64,000 nucleotides of DNA from Chitinophagaceae bacterium (GTDB lineage Bacteria; Bacteroidota; Bacteroidia; Chitinophagales; Chitinophagaceae). The stretch covers positions 16,593 to 80,592 of the forward strand of contig JANWIJ010000029.1 of assembly GCA_025449935.1 (NCBI GenBank). Reading direction: 5' to 3'. Below, piece by piece: positions 43,524-51,938 of this stretch (position 1 is the first letter of the stretch; every line of letters begins with the position of its first letter). The translations under genes were made by a program, and so were the position numbers. The notes beneath the pieces are model-generated. The model had not been told where the DNA came from. It ran no database searches and saw nothing but the letters and a program-made list of their open reading frames with translations.

Positions 43524-43548
43524 CTTTTGTCGCAGGAGTTAACTGCTT

Positions 43549-44523
43549 TTAACCGAATAAACCACCTTTTTTAAGGCTTCTTACACCTTCACCGATTTTG
43601 AAGCCATTATGATAAATTTCAATTTTATAGTTACCTGTCTGGAATCCTTCCTGGTGGATCGGGAACTGCACTGGTTTGCGGGTTCCTTGCTCATAATTCA
43701 CCGGGATTTTCGCTGTAAAGCTCTTGTCTCCATCTGCACGGGTATTTAATACATTACCATTCTCTGAAATAACCTTTCCGTCAGGAGCCGTTACGATCAG
43801 GTACATATCAGCAGCACCTGATTTTGCAATGCGGTTCTCCACATCAAATGATACAACCAGTTTGTCAACTCTCTTAGCGGTGGTAGTGCTTTTCTCTTTA
43901 CCGCTTTTCTTTTCATCTACAGGTACAACCTGGATGTTGGACGCACTGAAAGTAGAAGCTACATCAACCGTTTTTTCAAGGTCTGCCTTTTCCGTACTGA
44001 TAGTCTGGATATTTGTTTCCAGGTCAGTTTTTTCCTGGGTCAATGTAGTATTGGCCACATTCAGTTCCTGGTTTTCACCGGTCAGGCGGGTCACTTCTGC
44101 TTCCAAACCACTGATCTGTGTGTTCAGTTCGGCGATCATGGTTCTTGCTTTAGCCAGTTGAGCCTGGGTAGCATTCTTATCATTCAATATTTTCTTGATC
44201 TCAGCTTTCTTAGCATCGATTTCTTTTTGCAAGGCGCTTTTATCGCCCTGTAAGCTGTTATTAGAACCTGTTATTGAATCAAGGCGGATTTCTGCTTCGT
44301 CATACATCATCCTGATAGAGTCACGCTGTGACATATAGGAAGTTGCCTGCGTCTGTGAAATTTCGAGTTTTTCTCCAGACTTGTTTTTATCCCACAACAA
44401 ATAACCCCAGGTACCCAAAAGACCGGCAGCCAGCAAACCTATTACAAGGTTCTTATTGCCCCGGCTCTTTGGCGGTTGACTTTGGGGAGTGTTAGTGGCG
44501 GAAGGATAATTAGTGTTTGTCAT
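43549..44523 (-). CDS. Membrane-anchored coiled-coil protein with C-terminal beta domain (paralogue 2)
   Basis: 324 aa from MTNTNYPSATNTPQSQPPKSRG; the 43-codon extension is not protein-like. A basic N-terminus precedes one helix (LVIGLLAAGLLGTWGYLLWDK), placing the rest in the periplasm. A coiled coil follows to about residue 190 (DLETNIQTISTEKADLEKTV). The C-terminal domain begins VDKLVVSFDVENRIAKSGAADMYLIVTAPDG and ends YKIEIYHNGFKIGEGVRSLKKGG. Paralogue of 41270-42199. Function unknown; a structural or scaffold role is plausible. Confidence 0.78.
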   Translation of the reverse strand: MTNTNYPSATNTPQSQPPKSRGNKNLVIGLLAAGLLGTWGYLLWDKNKSGEKLEISQTQATSYMSQRDSIRMMYDEAEIRLDSITGSNNSLQGDKSALQKEIDAKKAEIKKILNDKNATQAQLAKARTMIAELNTQISGLEAEVTRLTGENQELNVANTTLTQEKTDLETNIQTISTEKADLEKTVDVASTFSASNIQVVPVDEKKSGKEKSTTTAKRVDKLVVSFDVENRIAKSGAADMYLIVTAPDGKVISENGNVLNTRADGDKSFTAKIPVNYEQGTRKPVQFPIHQEGFQTGNYKIEIYHNGFKIGEGVRSLKKGGLFG

Positions 44524-44749
44524 ACAAAAGGATTTAATGATTTTGAGGTTTATATATTTAATTTCTCGGTTAGAAACCTGTTCATGGCCAGAGTAGAATG
44601 CCGGTTGCATCCTGGCTGGCTGAAAGCTGTTAAAGTTCCTGTTCCGCAGCACAAAATTTCGAAAACCATGCCAGAAACCGGAAAAGGGTTTTCAACAGGT
44701 GTGATTTTTTTGGCATATTTGAATCTGAAACCTTGTATCTTAGCGCTTT

Positions 44750-45748
44750 ATGAGTGTGGAGAAGATCATTTCAGATTGGAAAAAGAAGGTCTTCCAGCCC
44801 GTCTACTGGCTGGAGGGAGAGGAGGACTTTTTTATCAATAAAGCCGTGAATTTTGCAGAACATCATATTTTGCCGGAGAGCGAAGCCTCCTTTAACCTGA
44901 CTATTTTTTATGGAAAGGATGCAAATTGGGCAGATATCATTAATGCCTGCCGGCGCTATCCCATGTTTGCCGAAAGACAGGTAGTCCTCTTAAAGGAGGC
45001 ACAGCAAATGCGGGATGTGGAAAAGCTGGAATCATATATTGAGAATCCCCTTGCTTCTACGGTGTTTGTTGTTTCCTACAAAGAAAAGAAACTCGATGCC
45101 CGGAAGAAATTTGCCAAACTGGTCAAAGAAAAAGGTGTTTTACTTACCACGAAAAAAATCTATGACAAGGAACTACCGGAATGGACGCAGCAACTTATTC
45201 AATCAAAAGGGCTCACCATAAACCCCAGGGCCCTGGCATTACTGGTGGATCATATCGGAAACGATCTTACACGGATTGAAAACGAGATCGATAAATTATC
45301 GGTTAACCTTGGCAACAGAACAGTTATATCAGAAGATGATATTGAGCAGTATATAGGTGTCAGCAAAGATTACAATGTTTTCGAATTACAATCCGCGCTT
45401 GCTGCAAAAGACCTGGCCCGTGCCATCACGATCGTTCAGTATTTTGAAGCCAATCCGAAAGCAGCACCGATACAACTGGTATTGCCTTCCCTTTACAGTT
45501 TTTTCAGTAAGGTGTTTATGGTGTTCGGCGCAAATACCAGTGATGAAAAAACGATTGCCACCAGCATTGGGGTCAATCCCTATTTCATTAAGGATTATGT
45601 TCAGGCTGCGAAGTTATATACGTACCCGGGGGTGGAAAATGTATTACTCCTGTTACATGCTTACAACCTGAAAAGTGTGGGTGTGGGAAATGCCGGTACA
45701 GAGGATGCTTCCTTATTGAAGGAAATGTTGGTAAAAATGATGACCTGA
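44750..45748 (+). CDS. holA: DNA polymerase III delta subunit
   Basis: 332 aa matching HolA: KKVFQPVYWLEGEEDFFINKAVNF at the start, then ERQVVLLKEAQQMRDVEKLESYIENP, and the third-domain wording LARAITIVQYFEANPKAAPIQLVLPSLYSFFSKVF. The delta subunit opens the beta clamp in the loader complex. Its upstream 226-bp gap holds no gene; TTTG (44709) and TATCTTAG (44736-44743) are weak promoter-like elements. Confidence 0.9.
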   Translation: MSVEKIISDWKKKVFQPVYWLEGEEDFFINKAVNFAEHHILPESEASFNLTIFYGKDANWADIINACRRYPMFAERQVVLLKEAQQMRDVEKLESYIENPLASTVFVVSYKEKKLDARKKFAKLVKEKGVLLTTKKIYDKELPEWTQQLIQSKGLTINPRALALLVDHIGNDLTRIENEIDKLSVNLGNRTVISEDDIEQYIGVSKDYNVFELQSALAAKDLARAITIVQYFEANPKAAPIQLVLPSLYSFFSKVFMVFGANTSDEKTIATSIGVNPYFIKDYVQAAKLYTYPGVENVLLLLHAYNLKSVGVGNAGTEDASLLKEMLVKMMT

Positions 45749-45856
45749 ACAATTAACGGGGGATTCCCGCAAATCCCTTTTCTTTGTGCCCGAAAAAGCA
45801 CCTCGGTGCAACTTATCCACTTTAATCATCATCAATTGTTCTCAACTTTTAAATCT

Positions 45857-46612
45857 ATGCGTAAATTATTCTATTCTCTTATTGCTGTAAGTGCAATGGT
45901 GTTAACAGGATGCCTGGAAACGGTGCAGGAAATTACCCTGAAAAACGACGGTAGCGGCACGGTGAGCAATACCAATGATATGAGTGCCCTGATCGGGCTG
46001 GTTAAGCAAATGGGCGGCGGGGCAGAACTGGAAAAAGCTGGTGACAAGAATATAGATTCAACCGTCTTACTGGTGAACCAGGCAGACAGCATCCCTAATC
46101 TCAGCACGGATGAAAAGGAGCTTGCCAGGAAAGGGACCTTACGGATTAATGCCAACCTCAAGGAAGAGAAGTTTTTGACTAATCTTTTCTTTCCCTTCTC
46201 ATCTCCTTCCCAGATCCCTGCTTTTAATAAACTGTCCGGCAAAATAATGGCGGAAGTGATGAAGGATAAACTGGCGGAAGGATCGCCGATGAGTTCTGAC
46301 CAGATGCCGGAACCCAGTTCATTTGATGATTATTATAAAATGGAATTCTCGGATGGAGAACTCACAAAAAAAGTTGACAAGGATAAATATGCCGGCGTGG
46401 AAAGTGATGAATATCTGAAGGGCATCCGGGAATCTGCCTCCATGGGATTGGTTATGAAAGCAAATTACATCATCAATCTGCCGCGTCCTGCGACTAAAGC
46501 TGAAGGGAAAAATGTAAAGTTGTCTGATGATAAAATGAAGGTGACTATCTCTGCATCGATCGAAGATTTTTTTGAAGATCCTTCTGCCCTCGAATTCAAA
46601 ATAAAATATTAA
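45857..46612 (+). CDS. Lipoprotein of unknown function
   Basis: 251 aa from MRKLFYSLIAVSAMVLTGC (lipobox LTGC, Cys at residue 19). The mature part starts LETVQEITLKNDGSGTVSNTNDMSALIGLVKQMGGG, a pattern found in Bacteroidota lipoproteins of unknown role, and has a charged middle (DKYAGVESDEYLKGIRESASMGLVMKANYIINLPRP). The ATG was chosen because the longer frame adds only a polar stretch. It is convergent with ribF. Confidence 0.75.
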   Translation: MRKLFYSLIAVSAMVLTGCLETVQEITLKNDGSGTVSNTNDMSALIGLVKQMGGGAELEKAGDKNIDSTVLLVNQADSIPNLSTDEKELARKGTLRINANLKEEKFLTNLFFPFSSPSQIPAFNKLSGKIMAEVMKDKLAEGSPMSSDQMPEPSSFDDYYKMEFSDGELTKKVDKDKYAGVESDEYLKGIRESASMGLVMKANYIINLPRPATKAEGKNVKLSDDKMKVTISASIEDFFEDPSALEFKIKY

Positions 46613-46617
46613 AAGCC

Positions 46618-46652
46618 TTATAAGCTATCAGCTAACCGCTGATAGCTTATAA
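46618..46652. terminator. Perfect 15-bp inverted repeat between convergent genes
   Basis: TTATAAGCTATCAGC (46618-46632) and its exact complement (46638-46652) with a 5-nt loop. The ribF stop codon lies inside the right arm. No clear T-run, so it would be a weak or bidirectional terminator. Its bases also show a loose 7-bp period (TATAAGC, TATCAGC, TAACCGC, TGATAGC). Confidence 0.65.
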
Positions 46653-47576
46653 TATTTTCAGGCTTTCCACTTTATCCTGGTCAATCTGTTTTACCAGTGC
46701 TTCCAGGCTCTCGAATTTCCTTTCTTCGCGGAGGTATTTTTTCACAAACACTTTTAGTTTTTGACCGTAGATCTCTTTGTTGAAGTCAAACAGGTTCACT
46801 TCGATCACTCTTTTTTTGCCATCCACCGTAGGACGGAACCCGATACTCATCATCCCGTTCATGCGCCCCGTATATCCTTCCGGTTGGGCGTGTACAGCAT
46901 AGATACCATCCCCGGGTGTAATTTTTTCTTCATCTGTTATTTTTAAGTTGGCTGTCGGGTATCCCAGTTTCCGTCCCAGTTTATCTCCATGAACCACGAC
47001 ACCCGAGAAGAAAAATTCATAACCCAGTAGTTTGTCTGCCGTGGCAATGTCATGATGGAGAATGGCTTCGCGGATATTGGTCGAACTGATTGAAATGTTT
47101 TCCAGTACATGTTTGGGAATTTCCTTCAATTGGTAATTGTATTCAATGGCCTTGTTTTCCAGCAGGCGGTAATCGCCCGAACGATCCCGTCCAAAGCGGT
47201 GATCATAACCGATAATAATGGTATGCGGCCTGAATTTTTCAACCAGGAAATTTTTCACATACTCTTCGGCAGGCTGGTTGGCAAAGGCATCTGTAAAAGG
47301 AACCACGACCAGGTGGTCAATTCCCATTTCCCGGAGTAAGGCAATTCTTTCCTCCAGGGTATTGATCAGCCGGATCCCTAATATGGCGGAAGAAACCACT
47401 TTGCGGGGGTGGGGGTGGAAGGTTATTATCACCGTCTCTCCATCAATGGCTTCGGCCTCCGACTTTATTTTGTCAATGATCTGGCGGTGGCCCATGTGTA
47501 CACCATCAAAAGTTCCGATGGTGATAACGGCTTTGTTAAAAGCCGGCAGTTGTTCGGTATCGTAATGAACTTGCAT
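46647..47576 (-). CDS. ribF: Bifunctional riboflavin kinase / FAD synthetase
   Basis: 309 aa from MQVHYDTEQLPAFNKAVITIGTFDGVHMGHRQIID; an upstream 27-codon extension is rejected. The N-terminal FAD synthetase has GTFDGVHMGH and the ISSTNIREAI motif; the C-terminal riboflavin kinase has GRKLGYPTANL. It converts riboflavin to FMN and FAD. Divergent from purM; the 80-bp gap carries a short heptad array and a candidate purM promoter. Confidence 0.95.
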   Translation of the reverse strand: MQVHYDTEQLPAFNKAVITIGTFDGVHMGHRQIIDKIKSEAEAIDGETVIITFHPHPRKVVSSAILGIRLINTLEERIALLREMGIDHLVVVPFTDAFANQPAEEYVKNFLVEKFRPHTIIIGYDHRFGRDRSGDYRLLENKAIEYNYQLKEIPKHVLENISISSTNIREAILHHDIATADKLLGYEFFFSGVVVHGDKLGRKLGYPTANLKITDEEKITPGDGIYAVHAQPEGYTGRMNGMMSIGFRPTVDGKKRVIEVNLFDFNKEIYGQKLKVFVKKYLREERKFESLEALVKQIDQDKVESLKIL

Positions 47577-47601
47577 AAAATGTGCTGCGAAATTAGCGCA
47601 T

Positions 47602-47636
47602 AATTGAAATTGATTATTGATTATTGAATAATTAGT
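47602..47636. repeat. Short heptad array in the ribF-purM gap
   Basis: Five units in register: AATTGAA, ATTGATT, ATTGATT, ATTGAAT, AATTAGT. It overlaps the candidate promoter of purM. Same 7-bp period as the arrays at 24292, 58373 and 62248 but another sequence. Confidence 0.7.
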
Positions 47637-47640
47637 TTTG
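47610..47640 (+). promoter_or_regulatory. Candidate promoter of purM
   Basis: TTG at 47610-47612, 20-bp spacer, TAGTTTTG at 47633-47640: a full match to the Bacteroidota -33/-7 layout, 16 bp before the purM start codon. Confidence 0.5.
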
Positions 47641-47656
47641 CTGCTCAACGATTTCA

Positions 47657-48826
47657 ATGAGCCTTTATTCCAAACGTGGTGTATCAGCCCAGAAAGAAGA
47701 AATTCATTCCGCTATCCGGAATCTTGACAAAGGACTTTATGAAAAGGCTTTTTGTAAGATTTACCCTGACGTGCTTTGCGGGGACGAAAACTGGGTAAAT
47801 GTTATGCATGCAGACGGTGCGGGCACAAAAAGTATCCTGGCTTATTTATACTGGAAGGAGACCGGCGATATTTCCGTCTGGAAAGGAATAGCCAGGGATG
47901 CGATCGTCATGAACCTTGATGACCTGCTTTGCGTGGGCATCTTCGATAACCTCCTTTTCTCGTCCACTATTGACCGGAACAAAACTATGATCCCGGGTGA
48001 AATACTGAAAGCGATTATCGACGGCACCCAGGAATTTTTTGACCAGATGCGGGAATTCGGTATCAACATCACGTACATGGGAGGTGAGACAGCGGATGTT
48101 GGTGATGTAGTGAGGACGATCGCCGTCAATGGCACTATGACAGCCCGCTGGCCAAAACAAAGACTGATTACGAATGAAAGGATTAAAGCCGGGAATGTGA
48201 TCGTCGGGCTGGCCGGTTTTGGACAATGCAGCTATGAGCAGGAATACAATAGTGGTATAGCCAGTAACGGGCTGACAAGTGCAAGACACGACCTGTTGCA
48301 CAAAACCTACGGGGCCCGTTTTCCTGAAACCTATGAGCGGTCACTCGGAGAGGAAGTGGTATATATCGGGCCATACAGCATAACCGATACCATTGAATCC
48401 GGGGGCCAGCTATCAGGGATCGGGAAACTGTTGCTTTCACCCACGAGAACCTTTGCCCCCATCCTGAAAGAACTATTGGAAAATCACTTTGAGATTGTGG
48501 ATGGGCTTATTCACTGCAGCGGGGGTGGACAGACCAAGTGTTTGAAATATGTACCGGAGAATGTCCAAATCATTAAGGATAATTTATTTGAACCGCCTGT
48601 GATCTTTAAGCTGATACAGGAAGCCAGCAAATCAGATAACCGGGAGATGTACCAGGTGTTTAATATGGGTACCAGGCTGGAAATTTATACCGGGGAGAAG
48701 GATGCTGGTACGATCATTAATATCGCCAAAAAATTTGCTGTGGATGCACAGGTCATTGGACGGGTAACGGAAGCCGGGAAAAAAGAGCTCGTTATTCATA
48801 CTTCCTCCGGAGAATTGCATTACTGA
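47657..48826 (+). CDS. purM: Phosphoribosylformylglycinamidine cyclo-ligase (AIR synthase)
   Basis: 389 aa. PurM-family features: HADGAGTKSILAYLYWKETGD (substrate/ATP loop), the YMGGETADVGDVV motif and the C-terminal half with LIHCSGGGQTKCLKYV. The longer sequence and wording fit the Bacteroidota version of AIR synthase. Fifth step of purine synthesis. Divergent from ribF. Confidence 0.9.
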   Translation: MSLYSKRGVSAQKEEIHSAIRNLDKGLYEKAFCKIYPDVLCGDENWVNVMHADGAGTKSILAYLYWKETGDISVWKGIARDAIVMNLDDLLCVGIFDNLLFSSTIDRNKTMIPGEILKAIIDGTQEFFDQMREFGINITYMGGETADVGDVVRTIAVNGTMTARWPKQRLITNERIKAGNVIVGLAGFGQCSYEQEYNSGIASNGLTSARHDLLHKTYGARFPETYERSLGEEVVYIGPYSITDTIESGGQLSGIGKLLLSPTRTFAPILKELLENHFEIVDGLIHCSGGGQTKCLKYVPENVQIIKDNLFEPPVIFKLIQEASKSDNREMYQVFNMGTRLEIYTGEKDAGTIINIAKKFAVDAQVIGRVTEAGKKELVIHTSSGELHY

Positions 48827-48950
48827 GTGATCGCTTCGCAGACCCGGGAGATTATTTTTCCCGGCAGCATTATTCTTCCCGGCGCCGGGTTGAAATTTTT
48901 TAATTTATGCTTACCATTCTTTCCGTTATTTTGCAGCAAACCTATAGCGC

Positions 48951-49640
48951 ATGGCTGAGCCAATCATTGAGTTGAACAATGTCAATATCTACCAGGGAAA
49001 TAACCTGATCTTACAGGATGTCAATCTTACGGTCAATAAAGGAGAGTTTGTCTACCTGGTCGGCAAGACCGGAACTGGCAAATCCAGCCTGCTGAAAACG
49101 TTATACGGTGAACTGCCGCTGACAGAGGGTGATGGTTCGGTTGCAGGATTCAGTCTCCGCAGCCTGGATTGGAAAAAAGTTCCTTACCTGCGCCGCACCC
49201 TTGGGGTCGTGTTCCAGGATTTTCAATTGCTGACAGACCGGAATGTAAATGACAATCTTAAATTCGTTTTGCGGGCAACAGGGTGGACCGATGAAAAACT
49301 GATGGACGAAAAGATCATGGACGTGCTGGACAAAGTTGGTTTAAAAGCGAAAGGATTTAAGATGCCCTTTGAACTGAGCGGTGGCGAACAGCAGCGGATT
49401 GATATCGCAAGGGCTTTGCTGAACTCTCCCAAATTAATCCTGGCCGATGAACCTACAGGTAATCTTGACCCGGAAACATCCGACGAGATCATGAGCCTGT
49501 TATTCCAGATATCAAGAGATTATAATACGGCGGTTGTGATGGCCTCACATGACTATATTGTTGTTCAAAAATTTCCTGCAAGGATGATAAGGACAGAACG
49601 GGGAAGGGTAGTGGACAATGCTACCATAAGTATGCAATAA
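48951..49640 (+). CDS. ftsE: Cell-division ATP-binding protein FtsE
   Basis: A 229-aa ABC ATPase: Walker [11 protein letters not shown]-loop in VVFQDFQLL, signature LSGGEQQR, Walker [12 protein letters not shown] and H-loop VVMASHDY. The FtsE type is shown by the order and by the [20 protein letters not shown] wording. FtsE works with FtsX to control peptidoglycan hydrolases at the septum; no ftsX is adjacent here, as is common in Bacteroidota. Its last 20 bp overlap the convergent glycosyltransferase gene. Confidence 0.92.
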   Translation: MAEPIIELNNVNIYQGNNLILQDVNLTVNKGEFVYLVGKTGTGKSSLLKTLYGELPLTEGDGSVAGFSLRSLDWKKVPYLRRTLGVVFQDFQLLTDRNVNDNLKFVLRATGWTDEKLMDEKIMDVLDKVGLKAKGFKMPFELSGGEQQRIDIARALLNSPKLILADEPTGNLDPETSDEIMSLLFQISRDYNTAVVMASHDYIVVQKFPARMIRTERGRVVDNATISMQ

Positions 49641-50745
49641 TAGCTTCTGCATTTTTCCTGTTATCATAGGTATTTCCCAATAATTGCCTCCGCAGGCTGG
49701 TTTCCCCGGCACTGAAAGGCTGGTGATGCAGTTGCATAATAATGGATGCAAATGCATCGGCATTGGCACCGGTATGGCAGGCACCATCCAGCCCGGTGCC
49801 GGTTACCATGGCTTTGTTTACAACACAATGACGTCCTTCAAACAGGGCATGAAGGAGTTTAAGTTTAATGCCCGTTGTACTGAAGGAGGGTAGTATATTG
49901 ATATGCGCTTTTTTTACCAGGTCATCTATTTCGGTGGAAGACGGGTCAGCGACCAGGCAGGTGTGCTGGCAAAGATGAGCCAGTTTATCCAGTCGCCGGG
50001 AAGGATGGCGGCCCGCGACGACCAGGGGTATTTTTATTTTGGGAAAGACGTTGGTCAACAACCAGGCGGCTGCTTTTTCGTTCTCCGGAACAGCCAGGTT
50101 GCCATGGTATAAACAGAAATTCCCGATTCCTTCTTTACCGCTCACTTCCTGGTAAGGAATAAATGCGGGCAGGAAGAAAGCATTGGGCAGTTTGTGCTGC
50201 TCGCGGAAATGAACCGCATCCGTAGAAGTGATACAGGCATAAATTAGCTGGCCCGGCAGGTTTTTTTGATATTTTTTCAATAACCTGCTTTCATTCCTGT
50301 AATAGATTTTTTTAAAAAGGTTGCGGGCAGTACGGGCCAGCTGTTTATAGTATTCAGGTTCATCATTATGCATTCTTACCATGATCTTCCTTCCCGGCTG
50401 ATTAAGCCAGGGAAGTATGCCTGTGCAATGGATTCCTTCCAATAAAACCGGGTGATCGTCTTTATTCAGGGTATCGATCAGTTGCCGGTTGATGCGGGAG
50501 GAAACGATATAAGGAAGCTTACCGGAATATCCCCGCCAGCCAGTCTTTCGTTCATAAACGCTGATGCTTTCGCAGAATTGATTCAGTTCATTGGGATTGC
50601 CCCGGTGCCGGTAAGAAAAATAATGCAGGTGAATTTTTATGCCCGCCCGGTGCAATGCTTCGATCTTACAAAACATATCGATCGCCCCGCCATAGTCGGC
50701 AGGCCAGGGAGTGTCAAGGCAAACAATATGAAGATACCGGTTCAA
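49621..50745 (-). CDS. Glycosyltransferase (GT4-like)
   Basis: 374 aa, GT-B style: N-terminal HIVCLDTPWPADYGGAIDMFCKIEALHRAG gives the acceptor-side domain. The C-terminal nucleotide-sugar domain has NFCLYHGNLAVPENEKAAAWLLTNVF, then PLVVAGRHPSRRL and INILPSFSTTGIKLKLLHALFEGRHCVVN with the Glu at the end. Probably builds a cell-surface glycan; sugar unknown. Its start overlaps the stop of the preceding glycosyltransferase by 4 bp. Confidence 0.82.
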   Translation of the reverse strand: MNRYLHIVCLDTPWPADYGGAIDMFCKIEALHRAGIKIHLHYFSYRHRGNPNELNQFCESISVYERKTGWRGYSGKLPYIVSSRINRQLIDTLNKDDHPVLLEGIHCTGILPWLNQPGRKIMVRMHNDEPEYYKQLARTARNLFKKIYYRNESRLLKKYQKNLPGQLIYACITSTDAVHFREQHKLPNAFFLPAFIPYQEVSGKEGIGNFCLYHGNLAVPENEKAAAWLLTNVFPKIKIPLVVAGRHPSRRLDKLAHLCQHTCLVADPSSTEIDDLVKKAHINILPSFSTTGIKLKLLHALFEGRHCVVNKAMVTGTGLDGACHTGANADAFASIIMQLHHQPFSAGETSLRRQLLGNTYDNRKNAEAIIAYLW

Positions 50746-51833
50746 GATTCAAAAACAGTTTGATAAAAAGCCAGCAATCTTTTTTCCTCCTGCTGCCAGT
50801 TCATCTCTTCCCTGGCCTTGAGACAGTTTTCTCTCAGCTTTTTGTATAAAACATCATTTGCCAGCAAATTGTTGACTGCTGCTGCAATTCGCTGCGGCGC
50901 GATATTATCAATCAGTACGGCTACTTCGAACTGTTTGTTGATCTTTTCGTATTCGGGATAATTGGTCGTTACCTGGGGCAATCCCGCATGGATATAATCA
51001 AAAAATTTATTGGGCAGGGCCAGGTATTGATTCAGCCCTTCTTTCTCCGGCACCGCTATCCCGATATACGCCTGCTGTGCTATTTCCCACAACTCCCCCG
51101 GTGGCAACATCCCTTTTAATTCAATTTTATTTTCGAGCTGGTGATCCCGGATAAGTTGTTTCAACCGGAACATAAAGTTGCCGTCACCACAGATCACGAG
51201 TTTACTGTTTATCCATTTCATAGCAGGAACCAGGTATTCAAAACCACGGGCCTCGTTGACCGCACCCTGGTAAAGCATAAACTTTTCCGTGGCGGCCTGG
51301 GTATGCAGCGGTTTCAGCAAGGGGATATTACGGATGGTTTTATATTGTACACCATACCTGCGGTTAAATTCTTCAGCGATTCCCCCGCTGACCGTATAAC
51401 CCCATTTAAACCGGGGCACTGCTTTCCTTTCAATTCCCAACCATGCTTTTTGTACGCCCGGTCTTGTTACCACTTCTTTGAGTTCTGTAAAAAGTTCATG
51501 CGCATCATAAATGCGGGCGATTTTCTTCCAGCGGGAAATGAGGAGGCAGGGAAGGATGGTGTCAAGATCAACGGCGCAAATGGCATCCATTTTTTTGATT
51601 AACAAATAGAAAAACAACCGGAAATTATACTCTGCGTAAAACAGTTTTCCTTTGGCGAACCAGCAGGATAGCCTTTTCTGCCTGTATTTTGCCGCTTCCA
51701 GGGAATGCGAGGTCCTTAATTTTCTTCCCACCAGGGTGATGGCATAGCCATTTTCGGCCAGGGTTGTACAGATCCGTTGCATCCGCTGGTCGTAAGTAAG
51801 ATCGTTGGTAACAGTAAAATAAATTGTCTTCAA
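50742..51833 (-). CDS. Glycosyltransferase (GT4-like)
   Basis: 363 aa. The N-terminal domain opens TIYFTVTNDLTYDQRMQRICTTLAENGYAITLVGRKL. The C-terminal domain has FMLYQGAVNEARGFEYLVPAMKWI, LVICGDGNFMFRLKQLI and YLALPNKFFDYIHAGLPQVTTNYPEYEKI, which places the nucleotide-sugar pocket. It is the first of two overlapping glycosyltransferase genes, likely making a surface polysaccharide or lipid-linked sugar. Confidence 0.85.
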   Translation of the reverse strand: MKTIYFTVTNDLTYDQRMQRICTTLAENGYAITLVGRKLRTSHSLEAAKYRQKRLSCWFAKGKLFYAEYNFRLFFYLLIKKMDAICAVDLDTILPCLLISRWKKIARIYDAHELFTELKEVVTRPGVQKAWLGIERKAVPRFKWGYTVSGGIAEEFNRRYGVQYKTIRNIPLLKPLHTQAATEKFMLYQGAVNEARGFEYLVPAMKWINSKLVICGDGNFMFRLKQLIRDHQLENKIELKGMLPPGELWEIAQQAYIGIAVPEKEGLNQYLALPNKFFDYIHAGLPQVTTNYPEYEKINKQFEVAVLIDNIAPQRIAAAVNNLLANDVLYKKLRENCLKAREEMNWQQEEKRLLAFYQTVFES

Positions 51834-51858
51834 AGATTAAAGATAGCCCGAAAGAAAA

Positions 51859-51884
51859 AAGGTTTTGCAAATATGCAAAACCTT
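51859..51884 (-). terminator. Rho-independent terminator after the outer-membrane barrel gene
   Basis: Perfect 11-bp stem AAGGTTTTGCA / TGCAAAACCTT, 4-nt loop. On the minus strand a T-rich run follows (A-tract 51851-51860). A weaker T-run on the plus strand makes it possibly bidirectional. Confidence 0.88.
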
Positions 51885-51938
51885 ACACTTTTTTGGCCAT
51901 TAAACTTTTACAGGCAGCTTACTGTGAGCAGCGGATCC

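Noticed and set aside
43549..44652. Longer N-terminus for the coiled-coil protein (43 extra residues)
   Set aside because: The extension is not protein-like; MTNTNYPSATN gives a basic N-terminus before a membrane helix.
47577..47656. Extended ribF N-terminus through the heptad array
   Set aside because: MQVHYDTEQLP is the family start; the 27 extra residues derive from low-complexity DNA.
48843..48889. Strong terminator after purM
   Set aside because: Two short hairpins (CCGGGA/TCCCGG and CCCGGCGCCGGG) exist, but the U-run is distant and broken; it could be a terminator but is too weak to list.
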